The position numbers and the translations under genes are program-made. Source: Acidobacterium sp. (lineage in GTDB: Bacteria > Acidobacteriota > Terriglobia > Terriglobales > Acidobacteriaceae). From it: a DNA stretch of 48,279 bases. Position 1 is the stretch's first letter. Each line of letters opens with the position of its first letter. The notes beneath the pieces are model-generated. The model searched no databases and had not been told where the DNA came from. It saw only the letters and a list, made by a program, of their open reading frames with translations. Below are positions 16,956 through 24,727 of the stretch, one piece after another. The stretch is taken from NCBI GenBank assembly GCA_003167515.1, contig PMSS01000069.1:1-48279 (forward strand). Direction: 5' to 3'.

Positions 16956-17365
16956 GGTTTTTCCAGCGGCGAACCGGCGGGCGCAGGCGGTTTCGTCCAT
17001 CCCGTATCGCAGTAGACGCTCCACTTCTTCACCTTGCCATCGTGCACTTCCGCCAGCCACGCGGCGGTCACGTGCCAGCTTTGCGGAAGGACGCGCTCGT
17101 CCACTTTCCACTTGCCGCCCGCTTCGCCGAACAGGGCCACGCGGCAACCATCCACAAACGCCGCGCCAACGCGAATCCAGTAGCCGGGATAAGCGTCGAA
17201 GAAGTGCCGCCATCCCGTGATCATTTTCTCGGCGCCGGAGAAACTTCTGCCGTTGGCATCGGTAAACGTATGGTCTTCGGTCATGGCATCGCGCATGGCG
17301 CCGAGATCCTCTGTGTTGATGGCCTTTACGAACGCGCTCGCGACATCGATGGGTGTAGCGGGCAT
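16952..17365 (-). CDS. NTF2-like (SnoaL-type) protein
   Basis: This 137-residue cone-fold protein has the typical pattern of an N-terminal helix (IDVASAFVKAINTEDLGAM), an acidic loop EDHTFTDANG, a middle helix (EKMITGWRHFFDAYPGYWI) and a run of beta strands ending KKWSVYCDTGW. Family members are small enzymes, isomerases or ligand binders and function cannot be given. GAGGAGG precedes the ATG. The C-terminus overlaps the DUF1905 gene in another frame by four bases, and both are likely expressed together as a two-gene operon. Confidence 0.8.
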   Translation of the reverse strand: MPATPIDVASAFVKAINTEDLGAMRDAMTEDHTFTDANGRSFSGAEKMITGWRHFFDAYPGYWIRVGAAFVDGCRVALFGEAGGKWKVDERVLPQSWHVTAAWLAEVHDGKVKKWSVYCDTGWTKPPAPAGSPLEKP

Positions 17366-17477
17366 GGTTCCTCCTCGGTTGAGGCGAAGATATCATTGTT
17401 CAAAATGTTTTCGATGTGAAAACACCAGTGAATTAAAGTTGATACCTGGGTAAGATGCGGGGTTGCCATGCGCGCGG

Positions 17478-17522
17478 CGCTATTCCCAGCGGCGGAACAT
17501 GAGCGAGCCGTTGGTGCCGCCG
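17478..17522 (-). repeat. Copy of the fabF 3' end (left repeat of the HEPN module)
   Basis: These 45 bases match the last codons of fabF at 18394-18438 with three mismatches. On the minus strand they would encode GGTNGSLMFRRWE and a stop, against NGSLIFRRWE in fabF itself. The copy is 15 bases past the stop codon of the HEPN partner gene. No more of fabF is present, so it is a terminal fragment, not a second gene. Confidence 0.8.
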
Positions 17523-17536
17523 GCGATCAGAAGGGG

Positions 17537-17920
17537 TCAGGCAATCTTGTAGGCGTAGGCATCGTCGATGACGCGATCACCCCACCTTTGTCCGCCCAGG
17601 CGCATCCCGACGACGCTCGCAGCTTTGCCGAACATCTTGCGCAGTTCCCGGACAAAGGGATCGGTCGTCTTCATGATTAGAATCGCGGGGCTCTCGCGCA
17701 CGGTGAAACCTGCCTGATTGAGGGCTCGGATGACTCGGAGGTAGGCATCGCCGGGACTCAGAGGGTCGAGTTTCCGCGAAGCGACCACAAAGCGCCAGTC
17801 CTCGTATTCGGGGAAGTGGACCCAGAGAGCTAGCGCAAGCGGCAGCCCGTTGTCCTCCAGTGCCAGGACGATCTTTTCGCCCTTCTTCAGGTCGAGATCT
17901 ACCAAAGTTGCTTTATCCAT
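17537..17920 (-). CDS. Uncharacterised partner of the HEPN protein
   Basis: This 127-residue soluble protein begins MDKATLVDLDLKKGEKIVLAL. It contains a mixed alpha/beta segment, with FPEYEDWRFVVASR and a helix DAYLRVIRALNQAGF. Its C-terminal half is basic (MRLGGQRWGDRVIDDAY). I recognise no family. Its start overlaps the 3' end of the HEPN gene by 22 bases, so the pair is translationally coupled, as is common in toxin-antitoxin modules. It could be an antitoxin, a nucleic-acid binder or a nucleotidyltransferase-like partner; no GSx10DxD motif is visible, so it is not an obvious MNT antitoxin. The upstream extension in the track to 18031 is a shadow. Confidence 0.7.
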   Translation of the reverse strand: MDKATLVDLDLKKGEKIVLALEDNGLPLALALWVHFPEYEDWRFVVASRKLDPLSPGDAYLRVIRALNQAGFTVRESPAILIMKTTDPFVRELRKMFGKAASVVGMRLGGQRWGDRVIDDAYAYKIA

Positions 17921-18312
17921 GGGAGTAGCCCGTGATGTTCCTCCATTATGGCATCGAGGAAGGCCCTGCAACTGGCCCGGTCCACAGTCCTGTAGCGGCT
18001 GTCCTCGGACCAGGCCGTAACGATCTCCCAATTCCTTTGGAAGATATCGTCGCCGCTGGACCGTCGAAGGCGGGCATCATCGATTCCCGCAACGACGAGG
18101 AGCTTTCTGAGGTCGTGGGTCCAGGAATCGTCGACGATCTTCTTATCGGGGAATTCGTAGCGGCTGAACCGTTTTGCGATGCAGGCTTTGAGGGCGCATT
18201 CGACCGCGTAGCCCGCAAGATAGTACGCTCCGCTGAATTGTCGCGCGCGCGATAACACCTGAGCTTCGCGGAGCCGAGTGTTTGCCAGCGCCTGCAGATC
18301 GCGTCGGTTCAC
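17899..18312 (-). CDS. HEPN domain protein
   Basis: This 137-residue helical protein shows HEPN family features. Helix one is followed by QFSGAYYLAGYAVECALKACI, then a long helix and the WTHDLRKLL segment. Many HEPN proteins are RNases with an RX4-6H motif; here I see no clear copy, so it may be an inactive or non-canonical member. It is the first gene of a two-gene operon. The whole operon lies between two copies of the fabF 3' end, which suggests transfer into this site. It could act as a toxin, an abortive-infection component or a housekeeping nucleotidyltransferase partner. Confidence 0.75.
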   Translation of the reverse strand: MNRRDLQALANTRLREAQVLSRARQFSGAYYLAGYAVECALKACIAKRFSRYEFPDKKIVDDSWTHDLRKLLVVAGIDDARLRRSSGDDIFQRNWEIVTAWSEDSRYRTVDRASCRAFLDAIMEEHHGLLPWIKQLW

Positions 18313-18393
18313 TGCGCCGATTGTAAGAAGCTAACGGCGGAAGGAGGGGAGAATTCGGCCGCGACAAGAAACGGGGGTAACGGACCGCGTTGC

Positions 18394-18438
18394 CGCTATT
18401 CCCAGCGGCGGAAGATGAGGGAACCGTTGGTGCCGCCG
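18394..18438 (-). repeat. fabF 3' end (right repeat of the HEPN module)
   Basis: This is the native end of fabF. It is 42/45 identical to the copy at 17478-17522 and in the same orientation. The 871-bp segment between the two repeats contains only the HEPN pair and its upstream region. Confidence 0.8.
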
Positions 18439-19640
18439 AATCCGAAGGAGTTCGACAGCGCGATGTGAATCGGCCCCTTCTGCGGCGTGTTCGGCACGTA
18501 GTTCAGCACGCACTCCGGATCGACGTTGTCGAGATTCGCCGTTGGCGGAGCAGTCTGGTTGATCAGCGCCAGAATCGTGATGCCGGCCTCGAGTCCTCCT
18601 GCGCCACCCAGCAAATGCCCGGTCATGGACTTCGTCGAGCTGACCTTCAATGTGTGACTCGTCGCATGCTCGCCGAAGATGCGCTGCATGGCCTTCGACT
18701 CCACCACATCGCCCAGCGTCGTCGAGGTGGCATGCGCGTTCACGTAGTCCACCTGTTGCGGCTCGATCTTCGCGGACTTCAGAGCGTTGGCCATGGCGCG
18801 GAAGCAGCCGTCGCCGTCTACCGGCATGCCTGTGATGTGGTACGCGTCGGCGCTCATCCCGTAGCCGATAATCTCCGCGAGAATCTTCGCCCCGCGCGAC
18901 TTCGCGTGCTCCAGCTCTTCGAGGATCAGAATCCCCGCGCCCTCGCCGACGACAAATCCATCGCGATCCTTATCGAAGGGCCGGCAGGCGTGCGCAGGAT
19001 CGTCGTTGCGCGTCGAGAGTGCCCGCATCGCGGCAAATCCGCCAACGCCCATCGGTGTGATCGCCGCCTCCGAGCCGCCTGCGATCATCACATCGGCGTC
19101 GCCGCGCTCGATGATCCGATACGCATCGCCAATGGAGTGAGCGCTGGTAGTGCAGGCGGTCGCGGTCGCCTCGTTCGGACCCTTCGCGCCATAGCGAATG
19201 CTCACCTGTCCTGCCGCCAGGTTGATGATGGCTGCCGGTATGAAAAAGGGAGAGATCTTGCGCGGGCCGCCCTGCAGCATATTGTTGTGCTCGCGCTCGA
19301 TAACGTCGAATCCGCCGATGCCCGAGCCGATGAAGACGCCGACCCGTTCGGCATTGGCCGGCGTGACCTTGAGCCCGGAGCTCTCCATCGCCTCGTGCGT
19401 CGCCGCCAGCGCCAGATGGATAAAGCGTCCCATCTTGCGCGCTTCCTTCTTGTCCACGAATTGCAGAGGGTCGAAGTTTTTAACTTCGGCGGCGAACGTG
19501 ACAGAAAAGGCGGTGGTGTCGAAGCTCGTGATCGTGGCGATCCCGCTTTTTGCCGCCAGCAGGTTGTTCCAGATCTCGGGAGCTGTATGGCCTACGCCGG
19601 ATATCAGCCCGAGCCCGGTGACAACGACACGTCGTTGCAA
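18396..19640 (-). CDS. fabF: Beta-ketoacyl-ACP synthase II
   Basis: FabF extends acyl-ACP with malonyl-ACP in fatty-acid elongation in the cytoplasm. The catalytic triad is visible: cysteine in TACTTSAHSIGDAY, histidines in NAHATSTTLGD and STKSMTGHLLGG. The start MQRRVVVTGLGLISGVG and the end NGSLIFRRWE are typical, and 414 residues is the normal length. acpP lies two bases upstream, so the two form an operon. The final 45 bases are duplicated downstream, beyond the HEPN pair, so the native 3' end was not disrupted by whatever event made the duplication. Confidence 0.96.
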   Translation of the reverse strand: MQRRVVVTGLGLISGVGHTAPEIWNNLLAAKSGIATITSFDTTAFSVTFAAEVKNFDPLQFVDKKEARKMGRFIHLALAATHEAMESSGLKVTPANAERVGVFIGSGIGGFDVIEREHNNMLQGGPRKISPFFIPAAIINLAAGQVSIRYGAKGPNEATATACTTSAHSIGDAYRIIERGDADVMIAGGSEAAITPMGVGGFAAMRALSTRNDDPAHACRPFDKDRDGFVVGEGAGILILEELEHAKSRGAKILAEIIGYGMSADAYHITGMPVDGDGCFRAMANALKSAKIEPQQVDYVNAHATSTTLGDVVESKAMQRIFGEHATSHTLKVSSTKSMTGHLLGGAGGLEAGITILALINQTAPPTANLDNVDPECVLNYVPNTPQKGPIHIALSNSFGFGGTNGSLIFRRWE

Positions 19641-19642
19641 GT

Positions 19643-19891
19643 TTACTTGCCGCCTTTCGCGTTCTTATCGATGTAATCGATCGCGTCTTTGACGGTCTTG
19701 ATCTTCTCGGCGTCCTCGTCGGGAATTTCGAGGTCGAAGGCTTCCTCAAACTGCATTACCAGCTCGACCACGTCGAGTGAGTCCGCGCCCAGATCTTCCT
19801 GGAACGAAGCAGTGGGTGTCACCTCGGCTTCGTCCACCTGCAGCTGCTCGACAATGATCTGCTTAACCTTTTCTTCCACACCTGATGCCAT
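19643..19891 (-). CDS. acpP: Acyl carrier protein
   Basis: This 82-residue acidic four-helix carrier has GADSLD, whose serine receives phosphopantetheine. The ORF-track start at 19918 adds nine residues; ATG 19891 ([10 protein letters not shown]) is chosen because GGAGAG lies upstream and the length then matches the usual carrier. It leads directly into fabF. It shuttles acyl intermediates in fatty-acid synthesis. Confidence 0.95.
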   Translation of the reverse strand: MASGVEEKVKQIIVEQLQVDEAEVTPTASFQEDLGADSLDVVELVMQFEEAFDLEIPDEDAEKIKTVKDAIDYIDKNAKGGK

Positions 19892-20181
19892 GCGTCTCTC
19901 CTGTGGTACTCCGTTCACGTTGATGCTGAAATCGGGAGGGGGGGATGTGACGCCTCCGCGCGCGGGCGCCTAGGTTCGGTGCGAACACACCGGGCCGCAG
20001 CTCCGAAATTCCAAGTCTACTGACGCCTCCTGGTAGTGTAAAGCGGATGGAAGGCCAGGCGGCGTCTTACTCAAAGCCATGATGCGCCGTGGCGGGAAAG
20101 GACTCAGGCCGCGGCATCTGCTACCGTGAAGAATCCCCGCAGCAACTGCGCCAAAAGATCGCCCAACGGAGGACTCAGCGA

Positions 20182-21870
20182 ATGACTGCAATCAGGCCGG
20201 GCCTTGTTTCTCTGCTCTGCGCAATTATCTCTGTCGCTGCCCCCGCGCAGGACCGCTCCTATGGGCGATCGGTCGTCTCCACGCCCTACGGCATTGTGGC
20301 CACCACCTGGGTGCAGGCTTCGCAGGCCGGGGCGCGCATCCTTGAGCAGGGCGGCTCTGCCATCGATGCGGCCATCGCTGCCAATGCGGTTCTCAACGTC
20401 TCAGAGCCCATGACGAACGGCATGGGGGGCGACCTCTTCGCTATTTACTGGGAGGCGAAAACCGGCAGGCTCTACGGCCTGAACGCGAGCGGCTGGGCTC
20501 CGCAGGCGCTGACGATTGAGCACCTCAAGGCGAAAGGCGTTACCTCCATGCCGCAGACGGGCATCGATTCCGTCACGGTTCCCGGCATGGTCGATGGCTG
20601 GACGAAGCTGCATGCCCGATGGGGCAAGCTTCCGTGGCACGAGCTCTTCGAGCCCGCTATTTTCTATGCGGATCATGGCATCACCGTCCCCGAGATGATC
20701 CACGACTACTGGGCGCCTTTGGATGCGGAACTCCGCGCGAACGCCGAAAGCCGCCGCGTTTTTCTTCCCAACGACCAGGTTCCCGCCACGGGCCAGCTTT
20801 TCTTCGATCCCGAGCTTGCCAACGCGCTCCGCCTGATCGCCGACCATGGCGAAGATGCTTTCTATAAGGGAGCCATCGGTCAGGCCATTCTGAAGACGTC
20901 GGGCGAGCAGGGCGGCACGATGACCGCGGACGATCTGGCGCAATACTCGGCGGAGTGGGTTGAGCCGATCCACACAACCTACCGCGATTGGACCATCTAC
21001 GAAATTCCGCCCAACGGCGACGGCATGGCTGCGCTTGAAATGCTTAACATCATGGGGCAGTTTCCTCCCGATCCCGCCGGCCCGCACAGCTCCGGTGAGT
21101 TGCACACCCGCATCGAGGCCATGAAGCTCGCGTATGCCGATGTGAAGGCTTACGATGGCGATCCGCGGTTTGCCAAAATTCCTGTGGACCAGCTGCTCTC
21201 GAAGTCCTTCGCCGCGACCCGTGCCAAAAGCATCGACCCCGCCCGCGCCAACTGCAGCGTCGCGCCCGGATCCCTCTCCGGCAGCGACACCACCTACCTC
21301 ACCGTAGTGGACAGCGACGGCAACATCCTCTCCTTCATCCAGAGCAATTACTCCTCCTTCGGTTCCGGCATCACCGTCGACGGCATGGGCTTCGTTCTGC
21401 AGAACCGCGGCGGGCTGTTTTCCCTCAACCCGCAATCGCCCAACGCGCTCGCCGGCCGCAAGCGGCCGCTCCACACCATCATTCCCGGCTTCATGCAGCG
21501 CGGGGACGAGCATATCGGCTTCGGCATCATGGGTGGGTGGAATCAGCCGCTGGCCCACGCTCAGTTCGTCTCGAACCTGGTTGATTACCACATGAACATC
21601 CAGGGCGCTCTGGAGGAACCCCGCTTTACCGTCAACGCCAAACTGGGCTGCAACATCGTCATCGAGTCGCGGGTCACGCCGGCCTCCATCGATGCGCTCA
21701 CGAAGATGGGCCATGTCCTCGAAGTCCGCAAGGAGTACACGACCGCGATGGGCAGGGGCCAGGCCGTCCTCCACAACAGCGCGACGGGCATCAACTACGG
21801 AGCCTCCGACCCGCGCGCCGACGGCGCCGCCATCCCGGAGTCGCCAAAATTTCCGGGCACGGGTCACTGA
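20182..21870 (+). CDS. Gamma-glutamyltransferase family protein, secreted
   Basis: This 562-residue Ntn-hydrolase is made as a precursor and cleaves itself. The nucleophile is the first Thr of SDTTYLTVVDSDGN, about residue 370. A signal peptide (LVSLLCAIISVAAPAQ) sends it to the periplasm. Substrate-site features EPMTNGMGGDLFAIYW and GMGFVLQNRGG are present. Enzymes of this family split gamma-glutamyl bonds in glutathione and related peptides; some relatives prefer other acyl groups, so the exact substrate is open. ATG 20182 with GGAGG is used instead of the ORF start at 20089. A small tandem repeat follows the stop codon. Confidence 0.9.
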   Translation: MTAIRPGLVSLLCAIISVAAPAQDRSYGRSVVSTPYGIVATTWVQASQAGARILEQGGSAIDAAIAANAVLNVSEPMTNGMGGDLFAIYWEAKTGRLYGLNASGWAPQALTIEHLKAKGVTSMPQTGIDSVTVPGMVDGWTKLHARWGKLPWHELFEPAIFYADHGITVPEMIHDYWAPLDAELRANAESRRVFLPNDQVPATGQLFFDPELANALRLIADHGEDAFYKGAIGQAILKTSGEQGGTMTADDLAQYSAEWVEPIHTTYRDWTIYEIPPNGDGMAALEMLNIMGQFPPDPAGPHSSGELHTRIEAMKLAYADVKAYDGDPRFAKIPVDQLLSKSFAATRAKSIDPARANCSVAPGSLSGSDTTYLTVVDSDGNILSFIQSNYSSFGSGITVDGMGFVLQNRGGLFSLNPQSPNALAGRKRPLHTIIPGFMQRGDEHIGFGIMGGWNQPLAHAQFVSNLVDYHMNIQGALEEPRFTVNAKLGCNIVIESRVTPASIDALTKMGHVLEVRKEYTTAMGRGQAVLHNSATGINYGASDPRADGAAIPESPKFPGTGH

Positions 21871-21877
21871 GCACCCA

Positions 21878-21916
21878 GCACCTGGATCACCTTTGCAGCA
21901 CCCGGATCACCTTTGC
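21878..21916. repeat. Tandem 19-base repeat after the gamma-glutamyltransferase gene
   Basis: GCACCTGGATCACCTTTGC (21878-21896) is followed after one base by GCACCCGGATCACCTTTGC (21898-21916). One mismatch separates them. It is a small local duplication with no visible role. Confidence 0.6.
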
Positions 21917-21991
21917 CCAGAACGGGAATCAGCCTGGTTAACTCTAAAAAATACGTCCGCCCCAAAGCCATTTCGGGGTTATAGTCTTCGA

Positions 21992-22540
21992 ATGCTTCCC
22001 ATCACAGCGGTGTTGGCCGGGGTGGCCCTTGGTGCGCTCGCGGCGTGGCTCCTCGCGGGCTGGCGCTACGCCGCCGAGATCGCCCGGACCGGACGTGCGC
22101 TGGACGCGGCTCTTCGTGACAAGCAATCCGCTGAAACGGCGAAGGCTGTTTTGCAGGGCAAACTCGACGCGATGGAACAAATGAGAGGGTCGATGAAGGA
22201 GACCTTCGACTCCCTGGCGGCCAAGGCTCTGCAGGACAACAACCGGAACTTCCTCGCCATTGCGCAACTGGAGCTTGGAAGACAGCAGTCATTCGCCACC
22301 AGCAACCTCGATCACCGAGAGAAGGCCATCGCCAATCTGCTGACGCCGATTCAGGAGAAGTTCGACGAATTCCAGGAGAAAGTGGCGAGTCTCGAAAAAG
22401 ACAACATCGAAGCCCGCACCGAATTGAAGGCGCAGATCGAAAATCTCCGCTCCCTTAACGAGCTGTTGAGATGGGCGGCCTCCGAGGTGTCAGACCCCAC
22501 CACGGAAAAGCGTCCGGTTGCCCAGCGGCTGTCGGCTTAG
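21992..22540 (+). CDS. RmuC-like N-terminal fragment protein
   Basis: This 182-residue protein has one membrane helix (residues 5-22, LAGVALGALAAWLLAG) and then a coiled coil. It is a close relative of the N-terminal part of the next gene: MRGSMKETFDSLAAKALQDNN here aligns with KSMQDSFDSLAFKALQRNN there, and the two share short segments with the same order. It lacks the nuclease-like RmuC domain and ends in an unrelated short tail. A conserved 27-base upstream motif is shared with the full gene, so the pair arose by tandem duplication. It may act as a membrane coiled-coil partner of the full protein. The ORF-track start at 21692 is an out-of-frame extension. Confidence 0.7.
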   Translation: MLPITAVLAGVALGALAAWLLAGWRYAAEIARTGRALDAALRDKQSAETAKAVLQGKLDAMEQMRGSMKETFDSLAAKALQDNNRNFLAIAQLELGRQQSFATSNLDHREKAIANLLTPIQEKFDEFQEKVASLEKDNIEARTELKAQIENLRSLNELLRWAASEVSDPTTEKRPVAQRLSA

Positions 22541-22663
22541 CAAAGACCTGGCGATCGCTGCGGATCAGATCCCCGGGGGAAATTCAAACCCAGGGGGAAT
22601 CAAGCCGGTTAACTCTGGAAAACCTGGCCTTTTGCGGCGGCGCGACGGCGTTAGACTCAGGCC

Positions 22664-24043
22664 ATGCTCCTCCCCGCATTGGCCCTCTTCGCCGGTTTAG
22701 TTGTCGGTGCGCTCATCACCTGGCTGGTCGCCGGCAATCGCGCAAACGCCGAACGCCAGCGCGCAGAATCGCTTGCCGCCGAGCTGGTTGAGAAAAATCG
22801 GGCGCTCGATGCGGAGCGCGCTCATGCGTCGATGCTCGAAAAAGAGGCGGCTCGGCTCGAAGAACGTCTCAAGGCCGAGAAGGAAGCTCTCGAACAAGCC
22901 CGCAAGTCGATGCAGGATTCCTTCGATTCTCTGGCCTTCAAAGCTTTGCAGCGAAACAACCAAACGTTCCTGGATTTGGCGAAGGAGAAGCTGGGCGCAC
23001 AACAGGCGGACGCGGAACAGGCCCTCGAAACCAAAGAGACCGCAATCAAGACGCTTCTAAAGCCTGTGGGAGAGGCGCTCGAAAAGCTCCGGGCCACAAC
23101 TCAGGATCTCGAAGTTAAACGCGAAGGGGCGTATGAGGCGGTCCTGGGAGCGGTAAAGGGCGTTGCCGAAGTCAGCGATCGTCTCGGCGCCGGCACGCGC
23201 CAGCTCATGGAAGCGTTGCGTCGCCCGCAGGTGCGCGGCAACTGGGGCCAGGAGCAGCTGGAGCGTTGCATCGAGTATGCCGGCATGGTCGAGCATGTCT
23301 CCTTCGATAAGGAAGTCGTGACGGCGGAAGGCATGCGCCCGGACTGCGTCGTGCACCTTCCCAACGATCGCAAAATCGTCATTGACGTGAAAACGCCGCT
23401 GGAAGCGTTGCTGAACGCCGGCAACTGCACCGACGAGGCCGATCGCGAACTTTGGCTGGCTGCGCACGCCCGCAACGTCCGCGATCACCTGAAGAGTCTC
23501 TCCCTGAAGGCCTACTCGAAGCAGTTCCGCGACTCCCCGGATTTCATCGTGTGCTTTCTTCCCAGCGAAGCTTCGTTTAGCGCGGCGCTCGAACAGGACG
23601 CCGATCTGATCGAGTATGCCAGCAGGGCCAATGTGATACTCGCCACGCCGACGACGCTTATCGCACTCCTTAAAGCGGTCGCCTACGGTTGGCAGCAGAT
23701 GGAAGTGACCCGCAATGCCATCGCCATTCAGGACGCGGCGAAAAAGCTCTATGAGAAGCTGACCACAGCTCGAAATTACTTCGATCGGCTGGGTAATTCG
23801 CTAAAGAATTCGATGACTCAATACAACAGTCTCGTGGGATGTGTGGAAGGCCGCGACAGCATCTTCGATCAGGCCCGCAGGATGCATGAATTGGGAATCG
23901 GCGAGGACGAAATTGCAGAGACTGCGCCCATTCTGGAGCCCACCGCGCGCGAGCTGAAGGCCGATGACTGGCAGCCGGATCCGCAGATAGAGCTCGACCT
24001 GGCCGCGGTCGCCGAAGAAAACACGGTGGGCCAAACGAAATAG
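22664..24043 (+). CDS. rmuC: DNA recombination protein RmuC
   Basis: RmuC is a membrane-anchored coiled-coil protein with a C-terminal PD-(D/E)xK-type nuclease-like domain, known for limiting DNA inversions. The 459 residues show an N-terminal helix (LFAGLVVGALITWLVAG) and a long coiled coil to about residue 150. The family core follows with RPQVRGNWGQEQLERCIEYAGM, RPDCVVHLPNDRKIVIDVKTPLEAL and PDFIVCFLPSEASFSAAL. The C-terminal region is a further coiled coil and acidic tail. A truncated relative lies just upstream in tandem. Confidence 0.92.
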   Translation: MLLPALALFAGLVVGALITWLVAGNRANAERQRAESLAAELVEKNRALDAERAHASMLEKEAARLEERLKAEKEALEQARKSMQDSFDSLAFKALQRNNQTFLDLAKEKLGAQQADAEQALETKETAIKTLLKPVGEALEKLRATTQDLEVKREGAYEAVLGAVKGVAEVSDRLGAGTRQLMEALRRPQVRGNWGQEQLERCIEYAGMVEHVSFDKEVVTAEGMRPDCVVHLPNDRKIVIDVKTPLEALLNAGNCTDEADRELWLAAHARNVRDHLKSLSLKAYSKQFRDSPDFIVCFLPSEASFSAALEQDADLIEYASRANVILATPTTLIALLKAVAYGWQQMEVTRNAIAIQDAAKKLYEKLTTARNYFDRLGNSLKNSMTQYNSLVGCVEGRDSIFDQARRMHELGIGEDEIAETAPILEPTARELKADDWQPDPQIELDLAAVAEENTVGQTK

Positions 24044-24113
24044 CCCGGCGCTTGTTCCCGCGGCGTTGGATGCTGAAAGCGAGCCTTGCAGCAACACGAC
24101 CGGCTACCCGGAA

Positions 24114-24692
24114 TCAGGGCTCTGGCACATCGATTGCGAACGCCTGGCGAACGCGCTCCCAGGTGACGAAAAAATCCTCCGGCAGAACGCGCGTCTCGCC
24201 CACCACCGTCATGAAATTCGTGTCGCCCGCCCATCGGGGCAGAGCATGGAGGTGCAGATGCGCGGCGACGCCGGCTCCGGCCGACTTGCCCAGGTTGAGT
24301 CCGAAATTGAATCCATCCGGCCGATATACCTCATTCAGGGCCACCTCGGAACGCTGCGCCAGGCGCGTCATCTCTTGAACTGTTTCGCCGGGAAGCGCCG
24401 CCAGCGAAGCCTGGTGCTCGTACGGCACCACCATGATGTGGCCGGAGGTGTACGGAAATCGATTGACACAGATGTAATTGTGTTTCGCCCGCAGCACAAT
24501 GCCGGCGGCGCGCTCGGCCGCGGTGCGGTCCATGCCGTGCTCAGTCGCGTAATCCGCGGCCGCGATCATGTTGCAGAAGACGCAGCCCGTATCCCCGGGC
24601 CATGCGTAAAGCTCTTCAGGAATGCCCGCCCGCTTCTTCCTGTCCCCTTCGGTGACGTAGTTATAGCGCCACGGTGTCCACAGGTAGTCCAC
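24114..24692 (-). CDS. HIT family nucleotide-binding protein
   Basis: HIT proteins hydrolyse or transfer nucleotides such as diadenosine polyphosphates or adenylyl-linked substrates. The 192-residue protein has the histidine triad AAHLHLHALPRW and the upstream zinc-type cysteines CVFC. Its N-terminus VDYLWTPWRYNYV is the conserved start of the HIT subgroup that resembles Ap4A phosphorylases. GTG 24692 fits this start; the 376-residue ORF in the track extends into the permease gene in another frame. It is the last gene of an operon with two permeases and thiE, 35 bp after the permease stop. Confidence 0.88.
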   Translation of the reverse strand: MDYLWTPWRYNYVTEGDRKKRAGIPEELYAWPGDTGCVFCNMIAAADYATEHGMDRTAAERAAGIVLRAKHNYICVNRFPYTSGHIMVVPYEHQASLAALPGETVQEMTRLAQRSEVALNEVYRPDGFNFGLNLGKSAGAGVAAHLHLHALPRWAGDTNFMTVVGETRVLPEDFFVTWERVRQAFAIDVPEP

Positions 24693-24727
24693 GGGCGAAG
24701 TATATCCCGAGGCTGCGACGGGCCAGG

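Noticed and set aside
18390-19676. Plus-strand ORF of 428 residues
   Set aside because: It is antisense to fabF, which has all catalytic residues.
20401-21867. Minus-strand ORF of 488 residues
   Set aside because: It is antisense to the gamma-glutamyltransferase gene.
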